NCBI GenBank assembly: GCA_023138975.1
Contig: JAGLON010000006.1
Span: 106,999 to 170,998 of the forward strand
Length of the DNA: 64,000 bases
Reading direction: 5' to 3'
From: Candidatus Zixiibacteriota bacterium
GTDB lineage: Bacteria > Zixibacteria > MSB-5A5 > GN15 > JAAZOE01
The position numbers and the translations under genes were made by a program. Below, piece after piece: positions 52,336 through 62,160 of the stretch; positions within the stretch are counted from its first letter, which is position 1; each line of letters opens with the position of its first letter. The notes beneath the pieces are model-generated. The model was not told where the DNA came from, did no database searches, and saw only the letters and a program-made list of their open reading frames with translations.

Positions 52336-54182
52336 TGAAGTATATAAAGTGGTTCTGGAAATATTACAAAAACCACAAGCGCGCATTGGCTGTTTTATTG
52401 ATTTTCTCAATATTTTCGGCCATGCTGTTAACGATTCAACCGTTGCTTCTTAAGAATATATTTGATCTGGTGAAGTCAGGGGAGACGACAACCGTTAGCC
52501 TCCCCTACGTCAACGAGCTGATCGAAAGACTCGGCGGAAATGATATCGGCAACTATGTACTGATGTTGGTTGGATTCGCGTTTCTATGGTTCCTGGTATA
52601 TGTAATACTGGTTGGACATCGGGCATATATGAATGTCCGCCTGGAGATGGAGTTCCGTCAAGAGTGCTTTGACGCTGTTACCACCAAGGGTCCGGATTTT
52701 TTCAATAAGTTTACGACCGGTGATCTGGTAACGCGAATGACTGACGACGTCGGGCATGATAAGCTGGCGTGGTTCGCCTGCAGCGGGATATTCCGGTTTT
52801 ATGAGTCGGTGATTCTCATCCTGTTTAGTCTGGTGATGATGCTTTCAATTCATCCGATGCTGACCCTGTGGACGACGCTGCCTCTGCCGGTATTGGTGTT
52901 TATCTACATAAAAAGCTCAACAGTTCTGGATAAACGGTTCGACTTTTTGCAGAAAAAGATTTCCAAAGTAAACGACACGATGGAAGCCTGTTTTTCAGGC
53001 ATACGTGTTATCAAATCGTATGTGAAGGAAAAAGACCAGCGAATGCGTTTCGCCAATGTTGCCGACAAGCGGCAAACGGCGGAGATTTCCGCGGTCAAGG
53101 CCCACACTGTTATCGAATCGCTCTGGATGTATATCTGGCAGATTGGTATTGTGATTATTTTGCTCGGTGGTGGCTACTATATCATCAATGGTACGCTGAC
53201 GATAGGTGAATTTGTCGCTTTTGACTCGTTTGTGCTGTTCATGATTTATCCTATGTTCGACGTCGGTAACTTTTTAGTCAAGGGACTTCGGGCGGCGGTT
53301 TCTATAAAACGTCTCGTGGAAATTGAAAACCATGAGCCGATGGTAGTAAACAACAACGATGGCAAAAAGATAAATGGTGACGGCCCGGAAGGACGAGTTA
53401 CGTTTGAGAATGTGCATTTCCGGTTTCCCGGAATGGAGCGTGATATTCTTGACTCGCTGAATTTCACGGCTGAGCCGGGTGAAAGAGTTGCGTTAGTCGG
53501 TAAAGTTGGTTCCGGTAAAAGCTGGGCCGCTCGTCTGATTCCTCAACTGGTGAACCCGACCGAGGGAAAAGTGACTCTCGATGGTTGTGATTTGAGGGAA
53601 TACGATGTTCGCAATCTCCGCCGGCATATCGGTTATGTACCGCAGGAGCCAATATTGTTTTCGGATACGATGGAAAACAATATTCGCTTCGGGCGTGATG
53701 ATATATCCGATGAGACGCTTAACTGGGCGATTGATGTGGCACAGTTACGCCCCGATCTGAACGGATTCCCGGATGGCCTGAAAACAATGATTGGCGTACG
53801 GGGCATGTCGATTTCGGGCGGTCAGAAACAGCGTTTGGGATTAGCGCGAGCCTTAGTCGGTCAGCCGAAGATATTGATTCTCGACGATTGCACATCGGCT
53901 CTTGATGCCGATACCGAAGCGTTATTGTGGGATGGGCTTCATGAGGTAATGCCGGATCTGACCTGTTTTATTGTTTCGCATCGTCCGGCGACACTGGAGA
54001 AAGCCGATAAAATAGTCGTTCTCGATGAAGGTAAGATTGTCGAGGAGGGCGGCCATATCGACTTAATCCTGAAGGAAGGCTTGTACTGCAAGCTGTACCA
54101 TCGGATCATGCTCGAGGAAGCCGTTGGCAGTCCAAAGCCTGATAAGACGATGAAAAATAAAAACGGAAAAAAGACTGAATAA
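52332..54182 (+). CDS. ABC exporter half-transporter, subunit 2 (degenerate Walker B)
   Basis: The 616-residue partner of the preceding subunit overlaps it by 4 bases. Six membrane helices lie in about 1-330. The ATPase domain has Walker A GKVGSGKSW, a good signature SISGGQKQR, and Walker B LILDDCTSALD, where the catalytic Glu is Asp. This Asp and the divergent signature of subunit 1 belong to the same composite nucleotide site, which supports a heterodimer with one slow site. The C-terminal tail is lysine-rich. Confidence 0.93.
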   Translation: MMKYIKWFWKYYKNHKRALAVLLIFSIFSAMLLTIQPLLLKNIFDLVKSGETTTVSLPYVNELIERLGGNDIGNYVLMLVGFAFLWFLVYVILVGHRAYMNVRLEMEFRQECFDAVTTKGPDFFNKFTTGDLVTRMTDDVGHDKLAWFACSGIFRFYESVILILFSLVMMLSIHPMLTLWTTLPLPVLVFIYIKSSTVLDKRFDFLQKKISKVNDTMEACFSGIRVIKSYVKEKDQRMRFANVADKRQTAEISAVKAHTVIESLWMYIWQIGIVIILLGGGYYIINGTLTIGEFVAFDSFVLFMIYPMFDVGNFLVKGLRAAVSIKRLVEIENHEPMVVNNNDGKKINGDGPEGRVTFENVHFRFPGMERDILDSLNFTAEPGERVALVGKVGSGKSWAARLIPQLVNPTEGKVTLDGCDLREYDVRNLRRHIGYVPQEPILFSDTMENNIRFGRDDISDETLNWAIDVAQLRPDLNGFPDGLKTMIGVRGMSISGGQKQRLGLARALVGQPKILILDDCTSALDADTEALLWDGLHEVMPDLTCFIVSHRPATLEKADKIVVLDEGKIVEEGGHIDLILKEGLYCKLYHRIMLEEAVGSPKPDKTMKNKNGKKTE

Positions 54183-54297
54183 AATGATTTAGGGTAAATA
54201 TAGATATTACTACCAAGTTGTGATGCCTCGTGCTCCTTATTACCGCGAATAATAAAACCGGGGCATCACAATTCTAAATTAGCAACCGGAGAATACA

Positions 54298-55059
54298 ATG
54301 ACAGATTTTATATATGAGTTAGTTAGTGCTGCTGATGAAAACCAGCTAATACGTGAGGCCAATTTCGATACTGCTCGGGTAGTATGGCCGGAATATATGC
54401 TCCACGATCCTGTGAGTGATTACTTTACTGATCTTTTTACCGAGGAAGGATTAACCCCGTATCAGTTTGCTTTTATTGATGATGCAACCGATAAAATAAT
54501 CCTCATGGGTAACAGTGTTCCTCTCTTCTATGACGGAGATATCGCCGACCTTCCCGACCGGGGCTGGGACTGGGGACTCGAAAAGTGTATCATGGATTAT
54601 CGCGCCGGAATCAAGCCGAATATGCTGATGGCGATTCAGGTCATGATTCCGCTGGAATACCGTGGTAAGGGGTTGAGTACTCTTGGTATTCAGGCAATGA
54701 AGACAATCGCTCAAAACAATGGTTTAGAGCATTTAATTGCGCCGGTACGCCCCAACATGAAGTCAAAATATCCGCTTATTCCGTTTGAGAGGTACATTCA
54801 TCTGACTAACGGAGACAATTTGCCGTTTGACGGATGGATGCGGGTGCACTCCAAGCTGGGAGCCAAAATAATCAAGCCGTGCAATCATTCTATGGAAATA
54901 CCCGGAACGATTGAACAATGGGAAACCTGGACCGGGTTGAAATTTCCCGAAAGCGGGGATTATTATGTCGAGGGGGCCTTGAATTCGGTCCATATGGATC
55001 TCGAAAACAATAAGGGATTATATATCGAGCCGAATGTATGGATGCACCATAAGATATAG
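54298..55059 (+). CDS. GNAT-fold acetyltransferase-like protein
   Basis: A 253-residue cytoplasmic protein. The acetyl-CoA-binding motif A is recognisable as MAIQVMIPLEYRGKGLSTLGIQAMK (Q/RxxGxG/A-like YRGKGLS), with the next helix QNNGLEHLIAPVRPN. The sequence around it matches stand-alone GNAT-like transferases of unknown substrate. CCGGAG precedes the ATG. It lies downstream of the ABC pair after 115 bases and may or may not share its transcript. Confidence 0.75.
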   Translation: MTDFIYELVSAADENQLIREANFDTARVVWPEYMLHDPVSDYFTDLFTEEGLTPYQFAFIDDATDKIILMGNSVPLFYDGDIADLPDRGWDWGLEKCIMDYRAGIKPNMLMAIQVMIPLEYRGKGLSTLGIQAMKTIAQNNGLEHLIAPVRPNMKSKYPLIPFERYIHLTNGDNLPFDGWMRVHSKLGAKIIKPCNHSMEIPGTIEQWETWTGLKFPESGDYYVEGALNSVHMDLENNKGLYIEPNVWMHHKI

Positions 55060-55103
55060 TACCGATTTAGGCGGGGAGTGTGTTTTAGATATATGTATAT
55101 GAA

Positions 55104-55131
55104 ATCAGCCGAGCCATTATACTCGGCTGAT
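55104..55131. terminator. Hairpin between the convergent GNAT and glgP genes
   Basis: ATCAGCCGAG (55104-55113) pairs perfectly with CTCGGCTGAT (55122-55131). T-runs are weak on both sides, so it is a terminator of moderate strength. Confidence 0.75.
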
Positions 55132-55144
55132 TAATAGATTTTAT

Positions 55145-57715
55145 CTATTCCAGCCAAGTGACCAGACGGGGGTGATGCTTCACGATATGGCGACTGTTGT
55201 TCGGGACAACTCGGGCCGTGATGCCCATCCGTCCTGACCGGGTATGCACCATGTCGACGTGATAGATATGATGACCGTCATTTTCACTATGATCCAGCGT
55301 AGCCGTAAACAGCTCCTGATTGATAATCTGATCCTGAGCGTTCAGATTACCTCGAATCACTTCGACTTTCACATCTTCGGGATTCAAATCACCAAGAAAT
55401 ACTTTAACGTTTAACAGTACTGTCTGGCCGACCTTGGAGGAACTCTCAGTACCGGGCATATCCAGTGATGTTACCGAGACTTTATTCCAAACATTGGTGA
55501 CATTTTTGCACCAGCCAGTTACTTCTTTGGCCAGTTTATTGTTATCACCGCGTAGATCTCCCGATGCCTGAATAGCCGGAATATATAGCTTCTCGGTATA
55601 TTCCTTAAGCATACGATGCGACGAGAAGTCACGGCCACCCATTATGATCGAGTGTTTCATCATGCGGATCCAGTCACGCGAGTAATTGGTGGTATCCCGG
55701 TGATCGGCACGCTCGTAGAATAAAGGAATGACATCTCGCTCAAGTATATCGTACAGCGCCTGAGATTCTATATAATCCTGCTCATCGGGATTTGAGTATT
55801 CTGCCGCTACTCCGATCGACCAGCCGGTATCGGGCGTGTAGCCTTCTTCCCACCAGCCATCGAGAATTGAGAGATTCAAAGCGCCGTTCATGGCCGCTTT
55901 CATACCGGATGTGCCGGATGCCTCCTGAGGCCGGCGAGGAGTGTTAAGCCAGACATCAACTCCGGAGACAAGGAGAGCCGCAAGATCAAGGTCATAGTTC
56001 TCCAGAAAGACGAAATGCGAGCGGAACTCTTCCATCTGCGCGATATGCATAATCTGCTTGATAATTTCTTTTCCGTGATTGTCCTTGGGATGCGCCTTTC
56101 CAGCGAAAAGAAACTGCACCGGGCGATCCTTGTTGGAAACAATCTTTCGCAGGCGATCCAAATCCGAAAAGAGCATATAGCCTCTCTTATAAGTCGCGAA
56201 TCGCCGGGCAAAGCCGATTGTCAACGCATGCGGATCAAGAGCTTGCTGAGAGCGTTTTATTTCCTGTCGGGATTTACCTTTATCCTCAAGCTGTTGTTTT
56301 AGTCGCTTACGGGTAAAGAAAACCAACTTCTCTTTGTTGTGGATATGTGCCCGCCACAATTCTCCATCGGGAATCCTGTTTACGTTTTCCCAGCAGGTTG
56401 CATCTTCGGGCTGCTCAATATAGCGAGGACCCATATAAGTCCGGTAAAGTTCACCCAGATTCCTCGCTATCCAGGTATAAGTATGCACGCCGTTAGTTAT
56501 TGAGTCGATAGGAACATCCTCAACAGGAAAACCTTTCCAGACATGGCGCCACATGCCCCGGGAAATTTCTCCGTGAAGCTTGGAAACACCATTGGCAAAG
56601 GCCGAAAGCCGGAGAGCTCCGACGGTCATCGAGAACGGTTCTTTGCTATTGCCGGGGATCATATGTCCCAGGTCCATAAGCTGGTCGAAGGAAATGCCCA
56701 AACTGTTGGCCATACCAGAGAGGTATTTGTCTATCAGGCGAACATCAAATTGTTCATTACCAGCCGGTACTGGTGTATGGGTCGTAAATATATTGGTTGA
56801 CCAGACGACCTCGACCGCCTCGTCATAAGATAGTTTTTCTTTTTCCATCAATGCCCGGATACGTTCCAGACATAAAAACATCGAATGCCCTTCATTAAGA
56901 TGGAAGGCCGAAGGATTGATTCCCAAAACTTCAAGAGCTCGCACGCCACCAATACCGAGCAGGATTTCCTGACGGATACGGGTATCTTTGTCGCCGCTGT
57001 ATAGCCGATAAGTTATTTCACGGTGCATTGAGGGATTGTCGGGAATATTTGTATCGAGCAGATACAAAGGAACTCGGCCAACCTGCACCCGCCAGATTTG
57101 CGCGCGAACCGGCGAGTCGCCCATTTCAACAGTTATCATCAGCGGCTTGCCGTCTTTATCTTTTTCAAGAGTTACCGGCATGTTGTACCAGTCATTTTCG
57201 TCATAGGTCTCGACTTGCCAGCCGTCGGCATTGAGCGCCTGTTTAAAATATCCGTACCGGTACAAGAGTCCCACCGCAACGATGGGAATGCCCAAATCGG
57301 ATGCTGATTTCAGATGATCACCGGATAAGACTCCTAAGCCTCCGGAATAAATCGGAAGTGAAACATCGAGTCCAAACTCACATGAGAAATAGGCGATATT
57401 GGATTCTTTACAAGCGGTGTAGCGGGTTTCAAACCATTTTTTCTGTGCCATGTAGGCATTGAATTCGCTATAGACACGATCCAGATGCGCGACAAACGAT
57501 TCATCCTCAGCCGCCGCGCGCAGTTTTTCCTGAGATACAAGAGCCAACATTTGCACCGGGTTTTGATTGCATTCTTTCCAGCAATCGGAGTCGAGCCGCC
57601 TGAAGAGTCTGGTCAAGTTTGGAGACCAGGCATACCAGACGTTTTGTGCCAATTCCTGTAAATGCTCTATCTTCTCCGGAAGAGACGGTAAAATCAGAAT
57701 TGGTTTGATTTTCAT
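55145..57715 (-). CDS. glgP: Alpha-glucan (glycogen) phosphorylase, DUF3417-containing type
   Basis: This PLP enzyme releases glucose-1-phosphate from glycogen or maltodextrin. The 856-residue protein is the short bacterial/archaeal type with an N-terminal DUF3417 region (LPEKIEHLQELAQNVWYAWSPN). It then has SCEFGLDVSLPIYSGGLGVLSGDHLKSASDLG and the PLP-lysine block RRPQEASGTSGMKAAMNGALNLSILDGWW. It has an extra C-terminal domain of about 120 residues, beta-rich, of the kind seen in related alpha-glucan family phosphorylases. It lies divergent to pfkA, so the two may feed glycogen into glycolysis. Confidence 0.94.
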   Translation of the reverse strand: MKIKPILILPSLPEKIEHLQELAQNVWYAWSPNLTRLFRRLDSDCWKECNQNPVQMLALVSQEKLRAAAEDESFVAHLDRVYSEFNAYMAQKKWFETRYTACKESNIAYFSCEFGLDVSLPIYSGGLGVLSGDHLKSASDLGIPIVAVGLLYRYGYFKQALNADGWQVETYDENDWYNMPVTLEKDKDGKPLMITVEMGDSPVRAQIWRVQVGRVPLYLLDTNIPDNPSMHREITYRLYSGDKDTRIRQEILLGIGGVRALEVLGINPSAFHLNEGHSMFLCLERIRALMEKEKLSYDEAVEVVWSTNIFTTHTPVPAGNEQFDVRLIDKYLSGMANSLGISFDQLMDLGHMIPGNSKEPFSMTVGALRLSAFANGVSKLHGEISRGMWRHVWKGFPVEDVPIDSITNGVHTYTWIARNLGELYRTYMGPRYIEQPEDATCWENVNRIPDGELWRAHIHNKEKLVFFTRKRLKQQLEDKGKSRQEIKRSQQALDPHALTIGFARRFATYKRGYMLFSDLDRLRKIVSNKDRPVQFLFAGKAHPKDNHGKEIIKQIMHIAQMEEFRSHFVFLENYDLDLAALLVSGVDVWLNTPRRPQEASGTSGMKAAMNGALNLSILDGWWEEGYTPDTGWSIGVAAEYSNPDEQDYIESQALYDILERDVIPLFYERADHRDTTNYSRDWIRMMKHSIIMGGRDFSSHRMLKEYTEKLYIPAIQASGDLRGDNNKLAKEVTGWCKNVTNVWNKVSVTSLDMPGTESSSKVGQTVLLNVKVFLGDLNPEDVKVEVIRGNLNAQDQIINQELFTATLDHSENDGHHIYHVDMVHTRSGRMGITARVVPNNSRHIVKHHPRLVTWLE

Positions 57716-58071
57716 ATTTATTTCCCGTTTTTACAATATAAATTTTTAGATCCCCAAGGCGCCCCTCATGAATTCAATCATATCCGCTGGCTGAGGTCGT
57801 TTGCATTGCACAAACATCACTCAAGCATTCGGAAATTCCGAAAATCCATTTCGAAACGATATTAGAGAATCCCTTCTTTAATACACTTTTTATATCGGCA
57901 TTCCGGCGATAAATCCTTATATCGCATCGGAAGTTGTACAAATTAGTCCGCCACAGGCAAATTACCTAAGCATAAATAATTAGACAACATTAAAACTAAT
58001 ACGTAATTTTATTGCATTACCAGTCGAAAACTATTATGTCAGGGGGGATGTATTAATTTTGGAGAAAAATA
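57716..58071. other. Divergent intergenic region between glgP and pfkA
   Basis: 356 bases with no gene. It presumably holds both promoters, but no consensus pair stands out. TTTTGGAG lies before the pfkA ATG. No repeat or hairpin I would defend. Confidence 0.5.
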
Positions 58072-59214
58072 ATGTCAAGTAAAGCTCGTATCGGAATTTT
58101 CACCGGAGGCGGCGATTGCCCCGGCCTGAACGCGGTTATCCGTTCGATTGTAAAAACAGCAATCAATGATTACGATATGTCCGTTATTGGGTTTAAAGAC
58201 GGCTATGAAGGAATAATTCTCAATAAGTACATGACGATGGATAGAGATTCGGTCGTTGGGATACTTACCCGGGGTGGCACCATATTGGGTACTTCCAATC
58301 GAGCCGATCCATTTAATTTCCCTATTCCTCAAAAAGGTGATTACGTTTATCTTGACCGCTCATCTGAAGTTGTCGAGAACTACGAAAAACTGGGACTCGA
58401 CGCGCTTATTGCAATCGGCGGTGACGGCACGATGATATCGGCTAACAAACTGTCTGAAATGGGGCTTAATATAATCGGCGTTCCCAAAACGATCGACAAC
58501 GATCTTTGGGGTACGGACCAGACTTTTGGGTTTGATTCGGCGATGGTAACCGCTACCGAAGCGGTTGACAAAATCCATACTACTGCCCAATCTCATCACC
58601 GGGTAATGATTATCGAGGTGATGGGACGCTACGCCGGATGGCTGGCGTTGGCTTCCGGTTTGGCTGGTGGCGGCGATATTGTCTTAATTCCCGAAATTCC
58701 TTATGATTTAGATAGCATCTGCGATAAACTTCGGGAAAGAAATCGTCTCGGCAAAAACTTCTCAATTATTGTTATTGGCGAAGGAGCCGCTCCCGAAGGC
58801 GGCAGTATGGTTGTCAGCCGTACAATTGAGACCTCACCGGACGCGATTCGCTTAGGCGGCGTCTCCAATCAACTGGCCAGCCAAATCGAAGGCGTGACTA
58901 AGCTCGAAAGCCGGGTTACGATTCTCGGCCATCTGGTACGAGGCGGAAGCCCGACTCCGTTTGACCGTATATTGGGTACCCGTTACGGATGTGAGGCGAT
59001 TGATATGGTCGCTCGCGGTGAATACGGCCGACTTGTAGCTCTTCAGGGACGGGATCTTACCTCGGTAGCCTTAACTGATGTGGCCGGCAAGATACGCAAA
59101 GTATCTTTGGATCATTATCTGATTAAAAATGCCTTGTCAACCGGTTTATCTTTGGGCGTTAGCCGTGAACGGCTGGAGGAACTCCGTAAGGAGCAGGAAC
59201 TCGTCACTGCCTGA
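58072..59214 (+). CDS. pfkA: 6-phosphofructokinase, mixed-type (group III) active site
   Basis: Phosphorylates fructose-6-phosphate in glycolysis. The 380-residue protein has GIFTGGGDCPGLNAVIR, then IAIGGDGTM and PKTIDND, and later MGRYAGWLAL and GHLVRGGSPTPFDR. GGDGT has glycine at the position that selects ATP. PKTIDND has the lysine found in pyrophosphate-using enzymes. This combination marks the mixed group III, whose members use ATP or PPi depending on species, so the phosphate donor cannot be told. It is a single gene ended by a terminator. Confidence 0.95.
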   Translation: MSSKARIGIFTGGGDCPGLNAVIRSIVKTAINDYDMSVIGFKDGYEGIILNKYMTMDRDSVVGILTRGGTILGTSNRADPFNFPIPQKGDYVYLDRSSEVVENYEKLGLDALIAIGGDGTMISANKLSEMGLNIIGVPKTIDNDLWGTDQTFGFDSAMVTATEAVDKIHTTAQSHHRVMIIEVMGRYAGWLALASGLAGGGDIVLIPEIPYDLDSICDKLRERNRLGKNFSIIVIGEGAAPEGGSMVVSRTIETSPDAIRLGGVSNQLASQIEGVTKLESRVTILGHLVRGGSPTPFDRILGTRYGCEAIDMVARGEYGRLVALQGRDLTSVALTDVAGKIRKVSLDHYLIKNALSTGLSLGVSRERLEELRKEQELVTA

Positions 59215-59247
59215 TAAAATACGTTACAGTCAAACTTAAAACTCCAT

Positions 59248-59282
59248 ACCCGGCAGATGCTTAGTCTACCGGGTTTTTTTTA
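59248..59282 (+). terminator. Intrinsic terminator of pfkA
   Basis: ACCCGGCAGA (59248-59257) pairs with TCTACCGGGT (59265-59274) with one mismatch near the loop, followed by a run of at least seven T. Confidence 0.88.
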
Positions 59283-59372
59283 TAGGCTTTATTAATACAA
59301 TAATATAAAATGTGATTGTACTATTTATAAATATTTGTCTTATTAATTAAATGACCCTACGGAGGATGATTT

Positions 59373-60209
59373 ATGAGTAATGATGAGTTTGATACAATAG
59401 GTAAATGGACAGAGGACAAACTTAATATTCTAAAAGACTATGTAAGTGCTTATACGAAAATTTTAGACAAGCAGCCAAAACTAAAACATGAATACATTGA
59501 TGGGTTTTCCGCTAAAGGGCAGCATATATCAAGAGACTCTGGAGATATTGTTGCTGGAAGCCCAATTCTTGCTTTACGCATTCAACCGAGATTTGATAAG
59601 TATACATTTATTGATATTGATCAAAACAAGACATTGACACTTCAGCGGGAAGTCGATAAAGAAATAGTTGCTATTCCCAATCGACAACCAGAGGTAATTA
59701 TTAAGACTGGAGATTGCAATCAAATACTGTTAAATGAGGTTTTGCCTTCAATTACTTTTAGTTCATATCGAAGAGCCATATGCTTTTTAGATCCTTATGG
59801 AACTCATTTAGACTGGAAGGTTATACAAAAGGCAGGAGAATTAGAAACAATTGATGTTTTTATAAATTTTTCAATATCAGACATGAATAGAAATGCAATT
59901 AGGAAAGATCCTACAAAAGTTTCCGAGAGAGAGATCGTTAGAATGAATACCCTTTGGGGTGATGAGTCATGGCGTGATTTGTGTTATGATACTCAAGGGA
60001 ATCTGTTTAATTATGCAGAGAAAAGAAAAAACGACGAAATTGCTGAGATATTTAGAAAGAGGTTAAAGGAAAAAGCAGGATTTAATTATGTTCCAAGGCC
60101 TGTTGCAATGAAAAATAGAACTAATTCTACTCTGTATTATCTGTTCTTTGCATCTGCAAAAACAGTTGCCTCTAAGATAATTACGCATATATTTAAGAAA
60201 TATAGATAG
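59373..60209 (+). CDS. tcmP: Three-Cys-motif partner protein TcmP
   Basis: The 278-residue cytoplasmic protein matches the TcmP family as I know it. Conserved blocks are [52 protein letters not shown] and the core [12 protein letters not shown], which resembles a Rossmann methyltransferase strand (DPYG). Family members are defined by adjacency to a three-Cys protein, which is the next gene one base on. The gene is clearly more AT-rich than pfkA and hflX, suggesting acquisition of the pair. GGAGGATG precedes the ATG. Biochemical function is not established. Confidence 0.88.
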   Translation: MSNDEFDTIGKWTEDKLNILKDYVSAYTKILDKQPKLKHEYIDGFSAKGQHISRDSGDIVAGSPILALRIQPRFDKYTFIDIDQNKTLTLQREVDKEIVAIPNRQPEVIIKTGDCNQILLNEVLPSITFSSYRRAICFLDPYGTHLDWKVIQKAGELETIDVFINFSISDMNRNAIRKDPTKVSEREIVRMNTLWGDESWRDLCYDTQGNLFNYAEKRKNDEIAEIFRKRLKEKAGFNYVPRPVAMKNRTNSTLYYLFFASAKTVASKIITHIFKKYR

Positions 60210-60219
60210 ATTGGGGTTT

Positions 60220-60948
60220 ATGTCACAAAAATCAGCGATTGAATGGACGGAGTCAACCTGGAATCCGGTGACCGGGTGCGATAAGGTCAGTGCCGGATGC
60301 CAGAACTGCTATGCCGAACGTATGGCTAAACGACTCAAAGCAATGGGCTCTCCAAATTATATCAACGGTTTTACTGTTACGCTTCATCCCGATACCTTAG
60401 GATTGCCGCTCAGTTGGAAAAAACCTCAGATGATTTTCGTCAATTCTATGAGTGACCTTTTTCACGATAAAGTACCCTTGAAATTTGTCAAGCAAGTATT
60501 TGAAGTGATGAACGAAGCGTCACAGCATCAATTTCAGATTCTGACGAAACGCTCTGCCCGATTGCTTAAGCTGCATGAAAAACTTAACTGGACCGAGAAT
60601 ATCTGGATGGGTGTTTCCGTCGAGAATAATCGCTGCACTAATAGAATTGATCATTTGAGAGAAACAAACGCAAAAACAAAATTCCTGTCCCTTGAACCTC
60701 TTTTAGGACCTTTACCAAAGCTAAATCTTAGCAATATTGACTGGGCTATCGTCGGCGGAGAATCCGGGCCAAAATCCCGTCCAATGAAAACCGAATGGGT
60801 ACTTGATATTCGCGATCAATGCCATAAGAAAAAAGTACCGTTTTTCTTCAAACAGTGGGGCGGGTTTAATAAAAAGAAAAATGGGCGTATCTTGGAAGGC
60901 CGTACGTGGGATGAAGTACCCCACCAACTACTTAAGCGTTCTGCATAA
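60220..60948 (+). CDS. Three-Cys-motif protein, DUF5131 / phage Gp37-Gp68 family
   Basis: The 242-residue protein starts [20 protein letters not shown], with three cysteines C20, C27 and C30 (C-x6-C-x2-C) in [17 protein letters not shown], as expected for a metal or Fe-S site. Later blocks are [34 protein letters not shown] and [15 protein letters not shown], all typical of the family. I use ATG 60220 with GGGG upstream; a TTG at 60211 is possible. Often found in phages and mobile regions. It forms a two-gene unit with tcmP. The role, possibly in nucleic-acid or nucleotide modification, is not known. Confidence 0.87.
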   Translation: MSQKSAIEWTESTWNPVTGCDKVSAGCQNCYAERMAKRLKAMGSPNYINGFTVTLHPDTLGLPLSWKKPQMIFVNSMSDLFHDKVPLKFVKQVFEVMNEASQHQFQILTKRSARLLKLHEKLNWTENIWMGVSVENNRCTNRIDHLRETNAKTKFLSLEPLLGPLPKLNLSNIDWAIVGGESGPKSRPMKTEWVLDIRDQCHKKKVPFFFKQWGGFNKKKNGRILEGRTWDEVPHQLLKRSA

Positions 60949-61005
60949 GAAGTTATTCTCATATTTTTGAATCCCTATTTAAATTCAATCGTAGTATATT
61001 AAAGT

Positions 61006-62091
61006 ATGCATGAAACAGGATATAATAAGAAAGCCGAACGGGCGATTTTGGTCGGCTGCGCTCTGGGAAAAACCCGGAAACAAGAGATCGAATACTCGAT
61101 CAATGAGCTGGCCCGGTTAATAGATACCGCCGGCGGTATAGAGGTTCAGCGTTTTATCCAAAAGCGGAACCGTCCCGACGGAGCTACTTATATCGGTAAA
61201 GGTATGATTGAGGAGATCAAAGAGTGCGTCGAGGACAAGGAGATTGATCTGGTTGTCTTTGACGATCAACTATCTCCGAATCAGATGAGGAATATCAGTC
61301 AGGCTCTGGATGTCAAAGTCATTGACCGGCCGATGCTGATTTTGGATATTTTTGCTCTACACGCCCGTAGTCACGAATCTCGATTGCAGGTCGATTTGGC
61401 GCAAATGGAATATCTGTTGCCAAGGCTGACTGGGCTCTGGCAGCATTTTTCCCGCCAGCGAGGCGGTATCGGCGCCAAAGGCCCCGGTGAAACTCAGCTT
61501 GAGGTTGACCGCCGTCAGGTTGGAAAGAAAATAGCGATTCTCAAGAAAAAGCTGAAAAAAGTTGATAAGCAAAGACAGACTCAGCGTAAAGGCCGCGAAA
61601 ATTTTTTCAAAATTGCCTTAGTGGGCTATACCAATGCCGGAAAATCGACCCTTTTCAATCGCCTGACTCGCTCCGATGTTCTTCAGGAGGATAAACTTTT
61701 TTCAACTCTTGATTCGACAACCCGGGTAATTTCAGTGAATTATCCTCAAAATATTGTAATCACCGACACGGTCGGGTTTATCGAGAAACTCCCTCATCAA
61801 CTCGTTGCTTCATTCAAATCGACCCTCGAGGAAGTCAATCTGGCCGACCTGATTTTGCTAATTGTGGATGCCTCTGACCCATATAAAGACCGGAAGATTG
61901 AGGTCGTTCGTACCGTTTTGGATGAAATAAAAGCATCCAAAGTACCCCGGCTAATTATATATAATAAAGTTGATTTATTAGGCGAGGATGACGCCGTTCC
62001 CGCCCCGGATAACGGTCATATTCCTATTTCAGCACTAAAAAATATTGGTTTAGCCCGATTAAAAACCGAAATACTGGCTCGTTTTGGATAA
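61006..62091 (+). CDS. hflX: GTPase HflX
   Basis: HflX is a ribosome-associated GTPase that splits stalled ribosomes. The 361-residue protein has the HflX N-terminal domain (EVQRFIQKRNRPDGATYIGKG), the signature RQRGGIGAKGPGETQLEVDRR, then a G domain with G1 GYTNAGKST, G3 DTVGF and G4 NKVD. It is shorter than the E. coli protein (426) but complete. Start ATG 61006 has little ribosome-binding sequence. The following response regulator gene is 69 bases on. Confidence 0.95.
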   Translation: MHETGYNKKAERAILVGCALGKTRKQEIEYSINELARLIDTAGGIEVQRFIQKRNRPDGATYIGKGMIEEIKECVEDKEIDLVVFDDQLSPNQMRNISQALDVKVIDRPMLILDIFALHARSHESRLQVDLAQMEYLLPRLTGLWQHFSRQRGGIGAKGPGETQLEVDRRQVGKKIAILKKKLKKVDKQRQTQRKGRENFFKIALVGYTNAGKSTLFNRLTRSDVLQEDKLFSTLDSTTRVISVNYPQNIVITDTVGFIEKLPHQLVASFKSTLEEVNLADLILLIVDASDPYKDRKIEVVRTVLDEIKASKVPRLIIYNKVDLLGEDDAVPAPDNGHIPISALKNIGLARLKTEILARFG

Positions 62092-62160
62092 ATAGTTGCA
62101 TAAGGGCTTAATTGTTTCATGTTTGTGCCGATATCTTTTTTAGTAAGGATAACGTACAGC

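Noticed and set aside
59373-60948. TcmP/DUF5131 pair as part of a prophage
   Set aside because: No integrase, structural or replication phage genes adjoin; housekeeping genes flank it directly.
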